A stretch of 10,847 nt of DNA from Candidatus Altarchaeota archaeon (GCA_018897475.1 JAHIKS010000120.1:1-10847); one strand, 5' to 3'. Shown: positions 1 to 6,407, counted from the first letter of the stretch. Translations and numbers: made by a program. The notes: generated from the sequence alone by a model not told the origin.

Positions 1-213
1 ATGTTTGGAAATTGCAATACACGGAATAAAACGATCAGGATATCAGACCGCCTGTTGCAAATGCCAAAATTTGTTCATGATTATGTTCTTATGCATGAGC
101 TTGCACACCTAAGGGTTCCTAAGCACGGGTCTGAATTCTGGAAACTTGTAAATCGCTATCCAAAAACAGAGCGGGCCAGAGGGTATCTGATGGCAATTGG
201 AATGGGTGATTGA
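1..213 (+). CDS. DUF45/YgjP-like zinc metalloprotease, 3' part only
   Basis: This is the C-terminal 70 residues of a YgjP/WLM-like (DUF45) metallopeptidase. The zinc-binding motif HELAH lies at residues 32-36, with a further ligand-type His at 42 followed by EFW, which matches the family pattern HELxHxxxxxHxxxFW. Family members are normally about 150-240 residues, so the 5' part lies outside the window. The ATG at base 1 is therefore probably internal: the N-terminal FGNC corresponds to the family's conserved WGSC block, here with Trp changed to Phe and Ser to Asn. Substrates of this family are poorly known. Some members sit next to restriction or repair genes, but the visible neighbours give no such hint. 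The gene ends at TGA and faces the coiled-coil gene on the other strand across a 114-base spacer. Confidence 0.8.
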   Translation: MFGNCNTRNKTIRISDRLLQMPKFVHDYVLMHELAHLRVPKHGSEFWKLVNRYPKTERARGYLMAIGMGD

Positions 214-224
214 AATCAGTCCGA

Positions 225-285
225 GAATTCTGGCCAGGTTTTGAATTCCACCAGCTTCATAGGGAATTCTACCATCCCGAATTCC
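225..285. repeat. Cluster of four GAATTC palindromes in a convergent spacer
   Basis: GAATTC occurs at 225, 243, 264 and 279, so four copies begin within 55 bases of the spacer between two convergent genes. The last two form a perfect 7-bp inverted repeat, GGAATTC (263-269) and GAATTCC (279-285), with a 9-base loop. An 8-base palindrome CTGGCCAG lies at 230-237. The copies are 18, 21 and 15 bases apart, all multiples of three, so a decayed coding segment cannot be excluded. No T-run follows the hairpin, so it is not called a terminator. Confidence 0.5.
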
Positions 286-327
286 AGTCAGCATGGAGCC
301 AGAACAGAAAATTCGCAAGAAACAGAA

Positions 328-741
328 CTATCTGCGCTTCTTCTTTGTCACACTCTTCAGCGCCCTGATTATAGTCTTTCTCTCCTCGTTGGTGAGCCTC
401 TCGTCCTTCTCTATTATCCTCTTGGCCTTTACGCTATCACTGATTAGCAGATTCAGGAGCCTTATCTCCTCCAGCAAATCATTAATCACCTTTTCCTCGA
501 TGATGGATGCCTGTTCCTTCAGATTCTCAATCTCCTTTTCTACTATGTGCTTGTCGGCGCTCGGCAGGGGCTGCGCCCTTATTGATTCCCACCTATCAAA
601 TCTCAGCTTGTTCACCGCCTTGAGATCCTTCCTCAGCTTGCTTATCTCATTCTCCTTCTCGATTATCGCTTTCGCCGCTACGCCAGACTCCCTGAAGAGC
701 TCCATAAGTTCATGGTCCTCCTTGGACTCATAATCGGTCAT
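328..741 (-). CDS. Charged coiled-coil protein of unknown function
   Basis: This 137-residue protein is not one I recognise. It is almost entirely helical and highly charged, with no membrane segment. Residues 20-50 and 63-115 show heptad-like spacing of Leu/Ile between Glu/Lys/Arg, suggesting two coiled-coil stretches broken near the QPLP at 57-60. The C-terminus is strongly basic (KKKRR). The minus strand is chosen because it gives a soluble charged helical protein with a TATA-like element about 27 bases upstream. The overlapping plus-strand frame gives a Ser/Leu/Phe-rich composition typical of antisense translation. It begins at ATG 741, is transcribed divergently from leuC and converges on the metalloprotease fragment. 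It could be a nucleic-acid-associated or scaffolding protein, but nothing here decides this. Confidence 0.7.
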   Translation of the reverse strand: MTDYESKEDHELMELFRESGVAAKAIIEKENEISKLRKDLKAVNKLRFDRWESIRAQPLPSADKHIVEKEIENLKEQASIIEEKVINDLLEEIRLLNLLISDSVKAKRIIEKDERLTNEERKTIIRALKSVTKKKRR

Positions 742-763
742 TTTGATAATAAATAGTCGATGG

Positions 764-776
764 TAGATATAAATAA
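764..776 (-). promoter_or_regulatory. TATA-like element for the coiled-coil gene
   Basis: Read on the minus strand, this stretch is TTATTTATATC-like. Its centre lies about 27 bases before the ATG at 741, which fits an archaeal promoter giving a leaderless or nearly leaderless transcript. The same AT-rich tract reads GATATAAATAA on the plus strand, so it could also serve leuC with a leader of about 20 bases. Confidence 0.45.
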
Positions 777-786
777 CGCCAGACCT

Positions 787-795
787 CTTTAAATT
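787..795 (+). promoter_or_regulatory. TATA-like element for leuC
   Basis: TTTAAATT lies about 25-32 bases before the leuC ATG at 820. No Shine-Dalgarno sequence is visible between it and the start, which is consistent with a leaderless mRNA. This is inferred from archaeal promoter spacing alone. Confidence 0.45.
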
Positions 796-819
796 CCCTC
801 AAATCCTAATTTATATGTT

Positions 820-2067
820 ATGCCAACCATTGCTGAAAAGATTCTTGGAGTGAAGTCCGGAAAGAAGGATGCAAGCCCCGGAGACATAGTCGAGGCAGAG
901 GTAGACTACGTCATGGTCAATGACGTCACAGGGCTACCGGCCTTTGAGGTCTTTGAGGAGTTCAAGACAGAGCCGCTCAGGGAGAAGGCAGTCCTGATTC
1001 CGGACCACTATGTACCGAACAAAGACGTAGCGTCAGCCGAACAGGCAAAGGCCATGAGGGAATTCGCATCCAGGTACAAGATTCCAAACTACTTCGAGAT
1101 CGGCAAGGGTGGGGTATGCCACCAGCTGATGATAGAGGAGGGTTTCGTAGCCCCGGGCAGGCTTATTGTGGGGGCTGACTCGCACACATGCAGCTATGGC
1201 GCCCTTGGGGCATTCGGAACTGGAATCGGTTCGACCGAGGCTGCTGCTGCAATGGCCATCGGAAGGCTGTGGTTCAAGGTGCCAGAGTCGCAGAAATTCA
1301 CAATCGAAGGAAAGCCAGGCAAGTATGTGATGGGCAAGGACATAGTTCTGAATATAATCGGGGACATTGGAGTCTCCGGCTCCCTCTACAAGTCCATGGA
1401 GTTCCACGGCTCGACCATAGAGGGGCTGTCGATAGCCGAAAGAATCTCCATCTCGAACATGGCAATTGAAGCCGGAGGAAAGGCAGGGATAATCCAGCCG
1501 GATGATAAGACGACGGCCTACCTCAAAGGGAGAGTGAGGGGAGAATTCACTCCTGTTTATTCAGACAAAGACGCAGAATACGTCGAAAAATTCAATTATG
1601 ATGCCGGGGAATTCGTTCCCACGGTGGCAGAGCCGTTCCTTCCAGAGAACACAAAACCAGCATCAGAGCTTGACATCGAGATAGACCAGGCCTACCTGGG
1701 CTCCTGCACGAACGGGAGGATTGAGGACCTGAGGGTTGCTGCCGAGATTATGAAGGGCAAGAAGGTCAAAGAAGGAGTGAGAATGATTGTAGTTCCAGCA
1801 ACCAAGCGAATCTATGAGATGGCTATGGAAGAGGGCCTGATAAAGACATTCATGGACGCGGACGCCTACGTTTCAGGGCCAACCTGCGGAGCATGCCTTG
1901 GCGGCTACATGGGCGTCCTGGCAGATGGGGAGGTCTGCGTTTCCTCGACCAACAGGAACTTCATAGGCAGGATGGGGCACAAGGACTCCAAGGTCTATCT
2001 GGCGAATCCCGCAGTTGTCGCAGCCTCCGCAGTCACAGGCAGAATAACGGACCCGAACGATTTATAA
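820..2067 (+). CDS. leuC: 3-isopropylmalate dehydratase large subunit
   Basis: This is the 415-residue large, iron-sulfur subunit of an archaeal aconitase-family dehydratase. With LeuD it isomerises 2-isopropylmalate to 3-isopropylmalate in leucine synthesis. The three [4Fe-4S] cysteines are visible as C296 in GSCTNGR and C356/C359 in CGAC. Other family blocks include GVCHQ at 98-102, GADSHTCSYGALG at 118-130 and STNRNFIGRMGH near 376-387. The length is the usual 415-425 of the archaeal/short bacterial type. Homoaconitase and the citramalate-pathway dehydratase belong to the same family, so substrate rests on the small subunit, whose YLVT loop favours isopropylmalate. The start is the first ATG after the promoter. 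The last 33 bases of shared sequence, covering SAVTGRITDPND, are repeated exactly just before leuD, so the present TAA end was probably supplied by an inserted element. Confidence 0.93.
   Translation: MPTIAEKILGVKSGKKDASPGDIVEAEVDYVMVNDVTGLPAFEVFEEFKTEPLREKAVLIPDHYVPNKDVASAEQAKAMREFASRYKIPNYFEIGKGGVCHQLMIEEGFVAPGRLIVGADSHTCSYGALGAFGTGIGSTEAAAAMAIGRLWFKVPESQKFTIEGKPGKYVMGKDIVLNIIGDIGVSGSLYKSMEFHGSTIEGLSIAERISISNMAIEAGGKAGIIQPDDKTTAYLKGRVRGEFTPVYSDKDAEYVEKFNYDAGEFVPTVAEPFLPENTKPASELDIEIDQAYLGSCTNGRIEDLRVAAEIMKGKKVKEGVRMIVVPATKRIYEMAMEEGLIKTFMDADAYVSGPTCGACLGGYMGVLADGEVCVSSTNRNFIGRMGHKDSKVYLANPAVVAASAVTGRITDPNDL
2029..2061 (+). repeat. Left copy of 33-bp direct repeat (end of leuC)
   Basis: The sequence beginning GCAGTCACAGGCAG and ending CCCGAACGAT is identical to 2588-2620. 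This copy codes for the end of LeuC. After the shared 33 bases it continues TTATAATAG before ATGATGG, whereas the right copy continues CT before ATGATGG. The identity is exact across all 33 bases and stops abruptly at both edges, which suggests a core recombination site or a duplication made on insertion. Confidence 0.9.
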
Positions 2068-2084
2068 TAGATGATGGAATTCAA

Positions 2085-2480
2085 ATGAAAGATAAGCTAA
2101 TCTATCCTACAGTTGAAAGCGTAAAATTCGTCAATAGGCTGGTAAATCTCATGTCAAACATGAAGGCAGACCAGCATAAGCTATTGATGTCGGATAGTTT
2201 CATAGCCACAATAATAGAAAAGGCAAGAGAAGATACCGGAGACGTATATACAAAGGGCGCAATCTTGCTTAGAGACCTTATAATAGCTCACGGCTTTGAA
2301 AGCGGGAATAAAAGGACTGCATTCGTAGTTACGGTTCACTTCATAAATAGTAATGGCGGTTCTATGAGAGCAAAAAACTTCAACAAGGCAGAAAAGATAT
2401 TGAGGAATATCCGTAGATACGACTTGGAGGATTTATCTCATTGGCTCAGAACCGGTGATATAAATGAAAGCAAAACCTAA
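2085..2480 (+). CDS. Doc/Fic-family (death-on-curing) toxin-like protein
   Basis: This 131-residue protein has the Fic core motif as HGFESGNKRTAF at 69-80, with a GNKR ending typical of Doc rather than the GNGR of AMPylating Fic enzymes. Helices before the motif (KGAILLRDLIIA) and after it (VVTVHFINSNGG) match the Doc fold, and the length is usual for Doc. Known Doc proteins phosphorylate EF-Tu and stop translation. The activity here is inferred from family only. An oddity is that the residue usually Asp/Glu just before GN is Ser73, with Glu72 one position earlier, so metal binding may be altered. No Phd-type antitoxin lies upstream, but a small ORF overlaps its 3' end. ATG 2085 is chosen because earlier in-frame codons belong to the leuC end. 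It sits inside the lower-GC insert. Confidence 0.82.
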   Translation: MKDKLIYPTVESVKFVNRLVNLMSNMKADQHKLLMSDSFIATIIEKAREDTGDVYTKGAILLRDLIIAHGFESGNKRTAFVVTVHFINSNGGSMRAKNFNKAEKILRNIRRYDLEDLSHWLRTGDINESKT

Positions 2481-2577
2481 AGGCGAGGGCGTAAGCCCCA
2501 AGGAGGAATTGAAACTTGAAAGGGAGATGCTGGAAACAGCTCTAAAATATAAGAAGCTTCTTAGGAAGTTGGAATAG
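2464..2577 (+). CDS. 37-residue charged helical ORF, possible antitoxin
   Basis: This short ORF starts at ATG 2464, overlaps the last 17 bases of the Doc-like gene in another frame, and ends at TAG 2577. The product has a Lys/Gly-rich start (MKAKPKGEGVS) followed by a single Glu/Lys/Leu-rich amphipathic helix of about 24 residues (PKEELKLEREM onward). AAGGAGGAA lies within it. Overlap with a toxin gene and a small helical product are common features of antitoxins, but the order (toxin first) is the reverse of Phd-Doc. No clear Fic-inhibitory motif (S/T)xxxE(G/N) is present: SPKEEL is near but ends in Leu. Whether it is translated is unknown. Confidence 0.5.
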   Translation: MKAKPKGEGVSPKEELKLEREMLETALKYKKLLRKLE

Positions 2578-2587
2578 TTTATTCTCA

Positions 2588-2620
2588 GCAGTCACAGGCA
2601 GAATAACGGACCCGAACGAT
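2588..2620 (+). repeat. Right copy of 33-bp direct repeat (leuC tail relic)
   Basis: This is identical to 2029-2061. Read in the leuC frame it still encodes AVTGRITDPND and then Leu and TGA at 2621-2626, which overlaps the leuD ATG as ATGA. This copy therefore seems to keep the ancestral leuC-leuD junction, while now lacking any leuC body upstream. Confidence 0.9.
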
Positions 2621-2622
2621 CT

Positions 2623-3117
2623 ATGATGGACAAAAAAATCAAGGGCAGGGTATGGAAATTCCCGAGCAACGTGGATACAGACCAGATAATTCCTGCACAG
2701 TACCTTGTAACCGGGGATGCGAAGGAGCTTGGAAAGCACGCCTTCGAGAGGGTAAGGCCTGAATTTGCTGGCGAGGTGAAGAAGGGAGATATCATCGTAG
2801 CGGATGAGAACTTCGGTTGCGGCTCGTCCAGGGAGCATGCTCCCAGGGCCCTAATCGGGGCAGGAATCTCATGCGTCGTAGCAAAGACGTTCGCAAGGAT
2901 ATTCTACAGGAATTCAATAAACATAGGCCTTCCCCTGGTGGAATGTGACGTGGAAGCCAAGGAAGGCGACGAGATTGAGGTCGACTTCGAGGCGGGCAAG
3001 GTTACCAGCGCAGGCAAGGAGTATGAATTTAAACCATTACCGGAGTTCCTTCTAAACCTGATGAATGAAGGGGGGCTTGTAAGCTACGTAAAGAAGAGGC
3101 TAGAAGAGAAGAAGTAA
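2623..3117 (+). CDS. leuD: 3-isopropylmalate dehydratase small subunit
   Basis: This 164-residue protein is the swivel-domain partner of LeuC in the isopropylmalate isomerase step. Visible family blocks are the substrate loop in NVDTDQIIPAQYLVT (16-30) and FGCGSSREHA (64-73), which carries the substrate-binding Ser/Arg. Length agrees with archaeal LeuD (about 160-170). In methanogen studies the loop is YLRT-like in homoaconitase and YLV-like in isopropylmalate isomerase, so YLVT favours leucine synthesis. Two adjacent ATGs exist (2623, 2626). The first is kept because with the leuC relic it forms an ATGA overlap, the likely ancestral translational coupling. That coupling is now broken by the upstream insert, so leuD may depend on read-through or on the weak TATA-like TAGTTTATT at 2575-2583. 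Confidence 0.92.
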   Translation: MMDKKIKGRVWKFPSNVDTDQIIPAQYLVTGDAKELGKHAFERVRPEFAGEVKKGDIIVADENFGCGSSREHAPRALIGAGISCVVAKTFARIFYRNSINIGLPLVECDVEAKEGDEIEVDFEAGKVTSAGKEYEFKPLPEFLLNLMNEGGLVSYVKKRLEEKK

Positions 3118-3133
3118 ATGCAGCTATACTAGT

Positions 3134-3403
3134 ATGGACTGGACTATTGTTGGAATTATTGCGGGTTTGATGACCAGTTTCTCATTCATACCTCAGATAA
3201 TGAAGGGTTTTAAGACCAAAAGCCTAGAGGGCCTCTCATACCCTATGCTGGTCTTTTTAGGATCCGGTTTGATGCTTTGGCTATCTTATGGACTCCATCT
3301 CATGAACTTTGCAATCATCCTTGCCAACACAATAAGTGTTATATTCATAATCACCCTCATCATTATGAAATTCTACTTCTCAAAGAAGACTGATAGGGTT
3401 TAA
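3134..3403 (+). CDS. SemiSWEET-type PQ-loop transporter
   Basis: This 89-residue membrane protein has three predicted helices, at about residues 4-22, 37-54 and 58-80. The PQ motif sits at 20-21 in SFSFIPQIMKGF, followed by KTKSLEGLSYPML, a pattern typical of prokaryotic SemiSWEETs. An Asn in helix 3 (N65) matches the conserved pocket Asn of the family. SemiSWEETs act as homodimers that carry sugars across the cytoplasmic membrane. The substrate here cannot be read from sequence, and related PQ-loop proteins carry other solutes. The length is normal for the family. It follows leuD by 16 bases and ends one base before the hel308 ATG, so it is probably cotranscribed with one or both, although no functional link is apparent. 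Confidence 0.85.
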   Translation: MDWTIVGIIAGLMTSFSFIPQIMKGFKTKSLEGLSYPMLVFLGSGLMLWLSYGLHLMNFAIILANTISVIFIITLIIMKFYFSKKTDRV

Positions 3404-3404
3404 A

Positions 3405-5480
3405 ATGCTTTTGCATGAAGCTCCTTTGGAGAAAAGATTCATTGAAATTCTCAAAGATCAAGGAATTAAAGAGCTGTATCCTCCTCAGGAATCCGCACTG
3501 AAGAGCAGGGCGATGCAGGGTAGGAATCTCGTTCTCGCTACACCCACCGCCTCAGGGAAGACGCTGGCTGCTGAAATTCTGATGGCAAGAATCCTCGGGC
3601 AGGGAAAGAAGGCAGTCTATGTGGTTCCTTTGAGGGCCCTTGCATATGAAAAATTCATCGAATTCAAGAAATACGAAACCCTGGGCTACACTATAAGGCT
3701 TGAGATGGGTGACCTTGACTCCAGCAAGTACAGGGGAAGCTCAGACTTCGACATTCTGGTAACCACTGCTGAAAAATGTGACTCAATCCTTCGCTCCAGA
3801 CAGCAATGGTTTGAGAACACAGGAATTCTCGTAATGGACGAGATTCATCTAATCAACAGCGACAGGGGTCCGGTATATGAGGTGCTCATATCAAAGTTTA
3901 GGAAACTATCTCCTGAGATGCAGATTCTTGCGCTTTCAGCAACCATTGGAAATGCGAAAGAACTGGCCGACTGGCTGGATGCAGAGCTGATAGAGTCCGA
4001 CTGGCGGCCCGTGAAGCTGACAGAGAGGGTTGAGGTCGGACAGAAGCACGAGAAGCTCAAGGAGCTGATGCAGAAATCCCTGAAGGGCAAAGGTCAAACA
4101 TTAATCTTTGTCAATTCCAGAAGGAGCGCGGAGTCAGTTGCCGAGAAATTGGGGCAGGAACTGAATCTAATCAACGATGATGAATCAGAAGAACTGAAAA
4201 AAATTAAGAAAAGAATCCTTTCAGCACTCTCCTCCCCGACGTACCAGTGCAAGAGGCTTGCCTCCTGCGTCGAGAAGGGAGCCGCTTTCCATCATGCAGG
4301 GATTACAAACAAGCAGAGGACCCTGGTCGAGGACGCGTTCAAGGAGGGCCTGCTTAAGGCCATTGCTGCCACCCCTACCCTGGCTGCGGGGGTCAACCTG
4401 CCGTCAAGGACTGTCATCGTCAGGGACCTGAAGAGGTACAGCGCCGCCGGGCTGGTTTACATCCCTGTTCTGGAATACAAGCAGCAGGTGGGCAGGGCAG
4501 GCAGGCCGAAGTACGACCGGGAGGGCTTTGCAATGATGATTGCAAAGACCGATGAGGAGAAAGAGTTCCTCCTTGAGAAATATATCAACGGAGAGATAGA
4601 GCAGATAACCTCCAGGCTCGGGGTCGAGCCGGTCCTCAGGTTCCATGTCCTTGCTTCGATAGCTTCGGGCTTCACGAGAACTAACGATTCATTGATTGAA
4701 TTCTTCAAATCGACGTTCTTCGGGCATCAGTACGGGGCAGGAGTATTCGAGAGCTTGATTGAAAGAATCTTAAAGAAACTTGAGGATTGGGATTTTATTC
4801 AAAAAGAAAATGAATTTTTAATCCCCACCCCCCTCGGCCAGAGAATCTCCGAGCTCTACATAGACCCGATGACCGCCTTCAACTACATCTCCCTGCTGCA
4901 GGTTGCGGAGCAGCAGGATCTGTTCGAGGAAATAGGCCTCCTTGAGATGCTCTGCGACTCAGCCGAACTGCCCCTCTCCTACGTAAAGAGGGGCGAGGAG
5001 CAGGATTTATGGCAGAAGGCCTCCCTTGCCGAGGACAAGCTGCTGAGAGGCCTTGACGAATTCGACCTGGATGCAAACTTTCTGGAGAGGTTCAAGACAG
5101 CCAAGATTCTGCAGCTCTGGATTAACGAGGTTTCCGAGGATGCCATTTTTGAATTGCATAAGATAGCCCCCGGTATCCTGTACCAGAGGCTGCAGATTGC
5201 CGAGTGGCTTGCATACTCCGGAGCAGAGCTTTCAGGCATTCTTAAAATGAAGAAATCATCGAAGGAGATGAAGAAGCTTCAGGAAAGGCTCAAGCACGGG
5301 ATAAAGGAGGAACTGCTGAAGCTGGTCCGGATAAAGGGAATCGGAAGGGCCAGGGCCAGAACGCTGTGGAATTCTGGAATTAAATCTCCTGTGGATATAA
5401 AGAAGGCAGACAAAAGGAAATTGAAATCCATTCTTGGCGAGAAGGTTACGGAGAATGTCCTGGCCGAATTAAATATCTAA
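3405..5480 (+). CDS. hel308: Hel308-type ATP-dependent DNA helicase
   Basis: This 691-residue superfamily 2 helicase acts on stalled replication forks, unwinding lagging strands with 3'-5' polarity in characterised archaeal homologues. Motifs in order are a Q-motif-like YPPQESAL (25-32), Walker A ATPTASGKT (45-53), PLRALAYEK (75-83), Walker B DEIH (145-148), SAT (178-180), LIFVNSRRSAES (233-244), FHHAGI (295-300), TPTLAAGVNLPSR (323-335) and motif VI QQVGRAGRP (360-368). The middle region fits the winged-helix and ratchet domains. The end has a helix-hairpin-helix, IKGIGRARARTLWNSGI (643-659). Length agrees with the family (about 690-720). The start ATG lies one base after the upstream stop, with AGGG 8-11 bases before it. 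The 3' end overlaps ttuA tail to tail by 12 bases. Confidence 0.95.
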   Translation: MLLHEAPLEKRFIEILKDQGIKELYPPQESALKSRAMQGRNLVLATPTASGKTLAAEILMARILGQGKKAVYVVPLRALAYEKFIEFKKYETLGYTIRLEMGDLDSSKYRGSSDFDILVTTAEKCDSILRSRQQWFENTGILVMDEIHLINSDRGPVYEVLISKFRKLSPEMQILALSATIGNAKELADWLDAELIESDWRPVKLTERVEVGQKHEKLKELMQKSLKGKGQTLIFVNSRRSAESVAEKLGQELNLINDDESEELKKIKKRILSALSSPTYQCKRLASCVEKGAAFHHAGITNKQRTLVEDAFKEGLLKAIAATPTLAAGVNLPSRTVIVRDLKRYSAAGLVYIPVLEYKQQVGRAGRPKYDREGFAMMIAKTDEEKEFLLEKYINGEIEQITSRLGVEPVLRFHVLASIASGFTRTNDSLIEFFKSTFFGHQYGAGVFESLIERILKKLEDWDFIQKENEFLIPTPLGQRISELYIDPMTAFNYISLLQVAEQQDLFEEIGLLEMLCDSAELPLSYVKRGEEQDLWQKASLAEDKLLRGLDEFDLDANFLERFKTAKILQLWINEVSEDAIFELHKIAPGILYQRLQIAEWLAYSGAELSGILKMKKSSKEMKKLQERLKHGIKEELLKLVRIKGIGRARARTLWNSGIKSPVDIKKADKRKLKSILGEKVTENVLAELNI

Positions 5481-6407
5481 CAATTTCCTGAGCTCGCAGG
5501 CCTTGCACAGCTCAGCCGAGGTCGGGTCGCCGCACTTCTTGCATTTGCATATCCCCCCGAATTTCTTATACTCCCTGAGAATCCCGACCAGGTTGTCCGT
5601 ACTCTTCAGGAGCTGGAACTTGCTGCCTGGATGGTTTCTGTCTATCCTGTCGATTGCCTCCCTTACACTGCCTCGCAGGGCCTCCCCGGAGTGGGGACAT
5701 TTTCCCGAGTAGAATTCCAGCCCCTTTATCTTAGCATATGTCCTGACCTCGTTCTCCGGGCAGTTCCTCAACGGCTTGGTTCTTGGGACGAACCCTATAT
5801 CATTGACTACTCCGACGATGGGACCCATCCTCGCAACCCTGTTCCAGTCGCTCCTGATGAAGTTCATCATCGCGGCCTGGACTTCGTCGTCGAGGTTATG
5901 GCCCGTGGCTATCTTCGTAATCCCCAGTTCCTGGCATTTGTCATTGAGCACCTTCCTCCTGAATACGCCGCAGTAGCTGCATCCTGGAGCCGGCTTGTCC
6001 AGCCTTTTTGATTTCCTGACTGCGTCATCCAGAGTGAAGCCGAGCTCCTCTTTGAATGAGTATACGTAGTGCCTAACTCCGAGCTCCCTGCAGAATTCCT
6101 TGGCGCAACCCAGGGCCTTCTTCTGATACCCCCTAATGCCAAGGTCGATTGTTATGGCAACCAGTTCAGAGGAGGGAATCTTCTCCGAGAGCTCCTTCAG
6201 CACATGGAGCGCGGTGCTGGAGTCTTTCCCTCCAGACAGGGCCACAGCAATCTTATCCTTCGGACCAAGAAGTTTCCCGAGCCTTATGGTCTTCCTAACC
6301 CTCTTCTCGAAAAGCCTGACGAAGCAGGAATTGCACAGAAATTTTCCGGAATACTTCAGCTCCACGTCCCCGGGCTTGCTGCACCTCGAGCACTTATCAG
6401 ATTTCAT
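5469..6407 (-). CDS. ttuA: tRNA 2-thiouridine synthase, TtuA/NcsA family
   Basis: This 312-residue PP-loop ATPase adenylates a tRNA uridine and replaces its oxygen with sulfur. It has an N-terminal zinc finger (C6, C9, C25, C28), the PP-loop SGGKDSS (58-64), and three cysteines expected to hold a [4Fe-4S] cluster: C143 and C146 in PGCSYCG and C237 in GKCPHSGEALRG. TGHNLDDE lies at 168-175. A C-terminal zinc ribbon has CKCKKC (287-292) and CKAC (301-304). Sulfur normally comes from a ubiquitin-like carrier, not seen here. TtuA modifies position 54 in thermophiles and NcsA modifies position 34, and the sequence does not settle which. ATG 6407 is preferred to the in-frame TTG at 6425. It overlaps the upstream gene's stop by 11 bases, suggesting translational coupling. 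Confidence 0.92.
   Translation of the reverse strand: MKSDKCSRCSKPGDVELKYSGKFLCNSCFVRLFEKRVRKTIRLGKLLGPKDKIAVALSGGKDSSTALHVLKELSEKIPSSELVAITIDLGIRGYQKKALGCAKEFCRELGVRHYVYSFKEELGFTLDDAVRKSKRLDKPAPGCSYCGVFRRKVLNDKCQELGITKIATGHNLDDEVQAAMMNFIRSDWNRVARMGPIVGVVNDIGFVPRTKPLRNCPENEVRTYAKIKGLEFYSGKCPHSGEALRGSVREAIDRIDRNHPGSKFQLLKSTDNLVGILREYKKFGGICKCKKCGDPTSAELCKACELRKLLDI

Larger units (their letters stand above)
2062..2587 (+). mobile_element. Putative small integrated cassette carrying a Doc-like gene
   Basis: This is the stretch between the two 33-bp copies of the leuC end. It separates leuC from leuD, carries a Doc-family gene plus a 37-residue ORF, and has lower GC than leuC: 37%, 38% and 45% in three 60-base rows counted, against 53% and 62% in two leuC rows. 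Insertion left leuC complete and kept the original leuD start context. No integrase, transposase or convincing terminal inverted repeats are present, so it would be a passenger moved in trans. An alternative is a tandem duplication of the leuC end followed by replacement of the intervening DNA. Confidence 0.6.

Noticed and set aside
263..285. Hairpin as an intrinsic terminator for the metalloprotease gene
   Set aside because: No T-run follows on either strand, and archaeal termination depends mainly on T-tracts. It is kept only as part of the GAATTC cluster.
293..733. Plus-strand frame with several hydrophobic stretches opposite the coiled-coil gene
   Set aside because: Its Ser/Leu/Phe-rich composition is what antisense reading of Glu/Lys/Arg-rich codons gives. 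The minus-strand gene has a TATA-like element and a coherent helical product.
1893..2084. Upstream extension of the Doc-like gene into the leuC 3' region
   Set aside because: That segment is leuC read in another frame and gives an Arg/Gly/Gln-rich sequence. The Doc fold begins at ATG 2085.
2062..2587. Terminal inverted repeats of a transposon at the cassette ends
   Set aside because: Left and right inner ends were compared as reverse complements; only scattered AT-rich matches were seen, no convincing inverted repeat.
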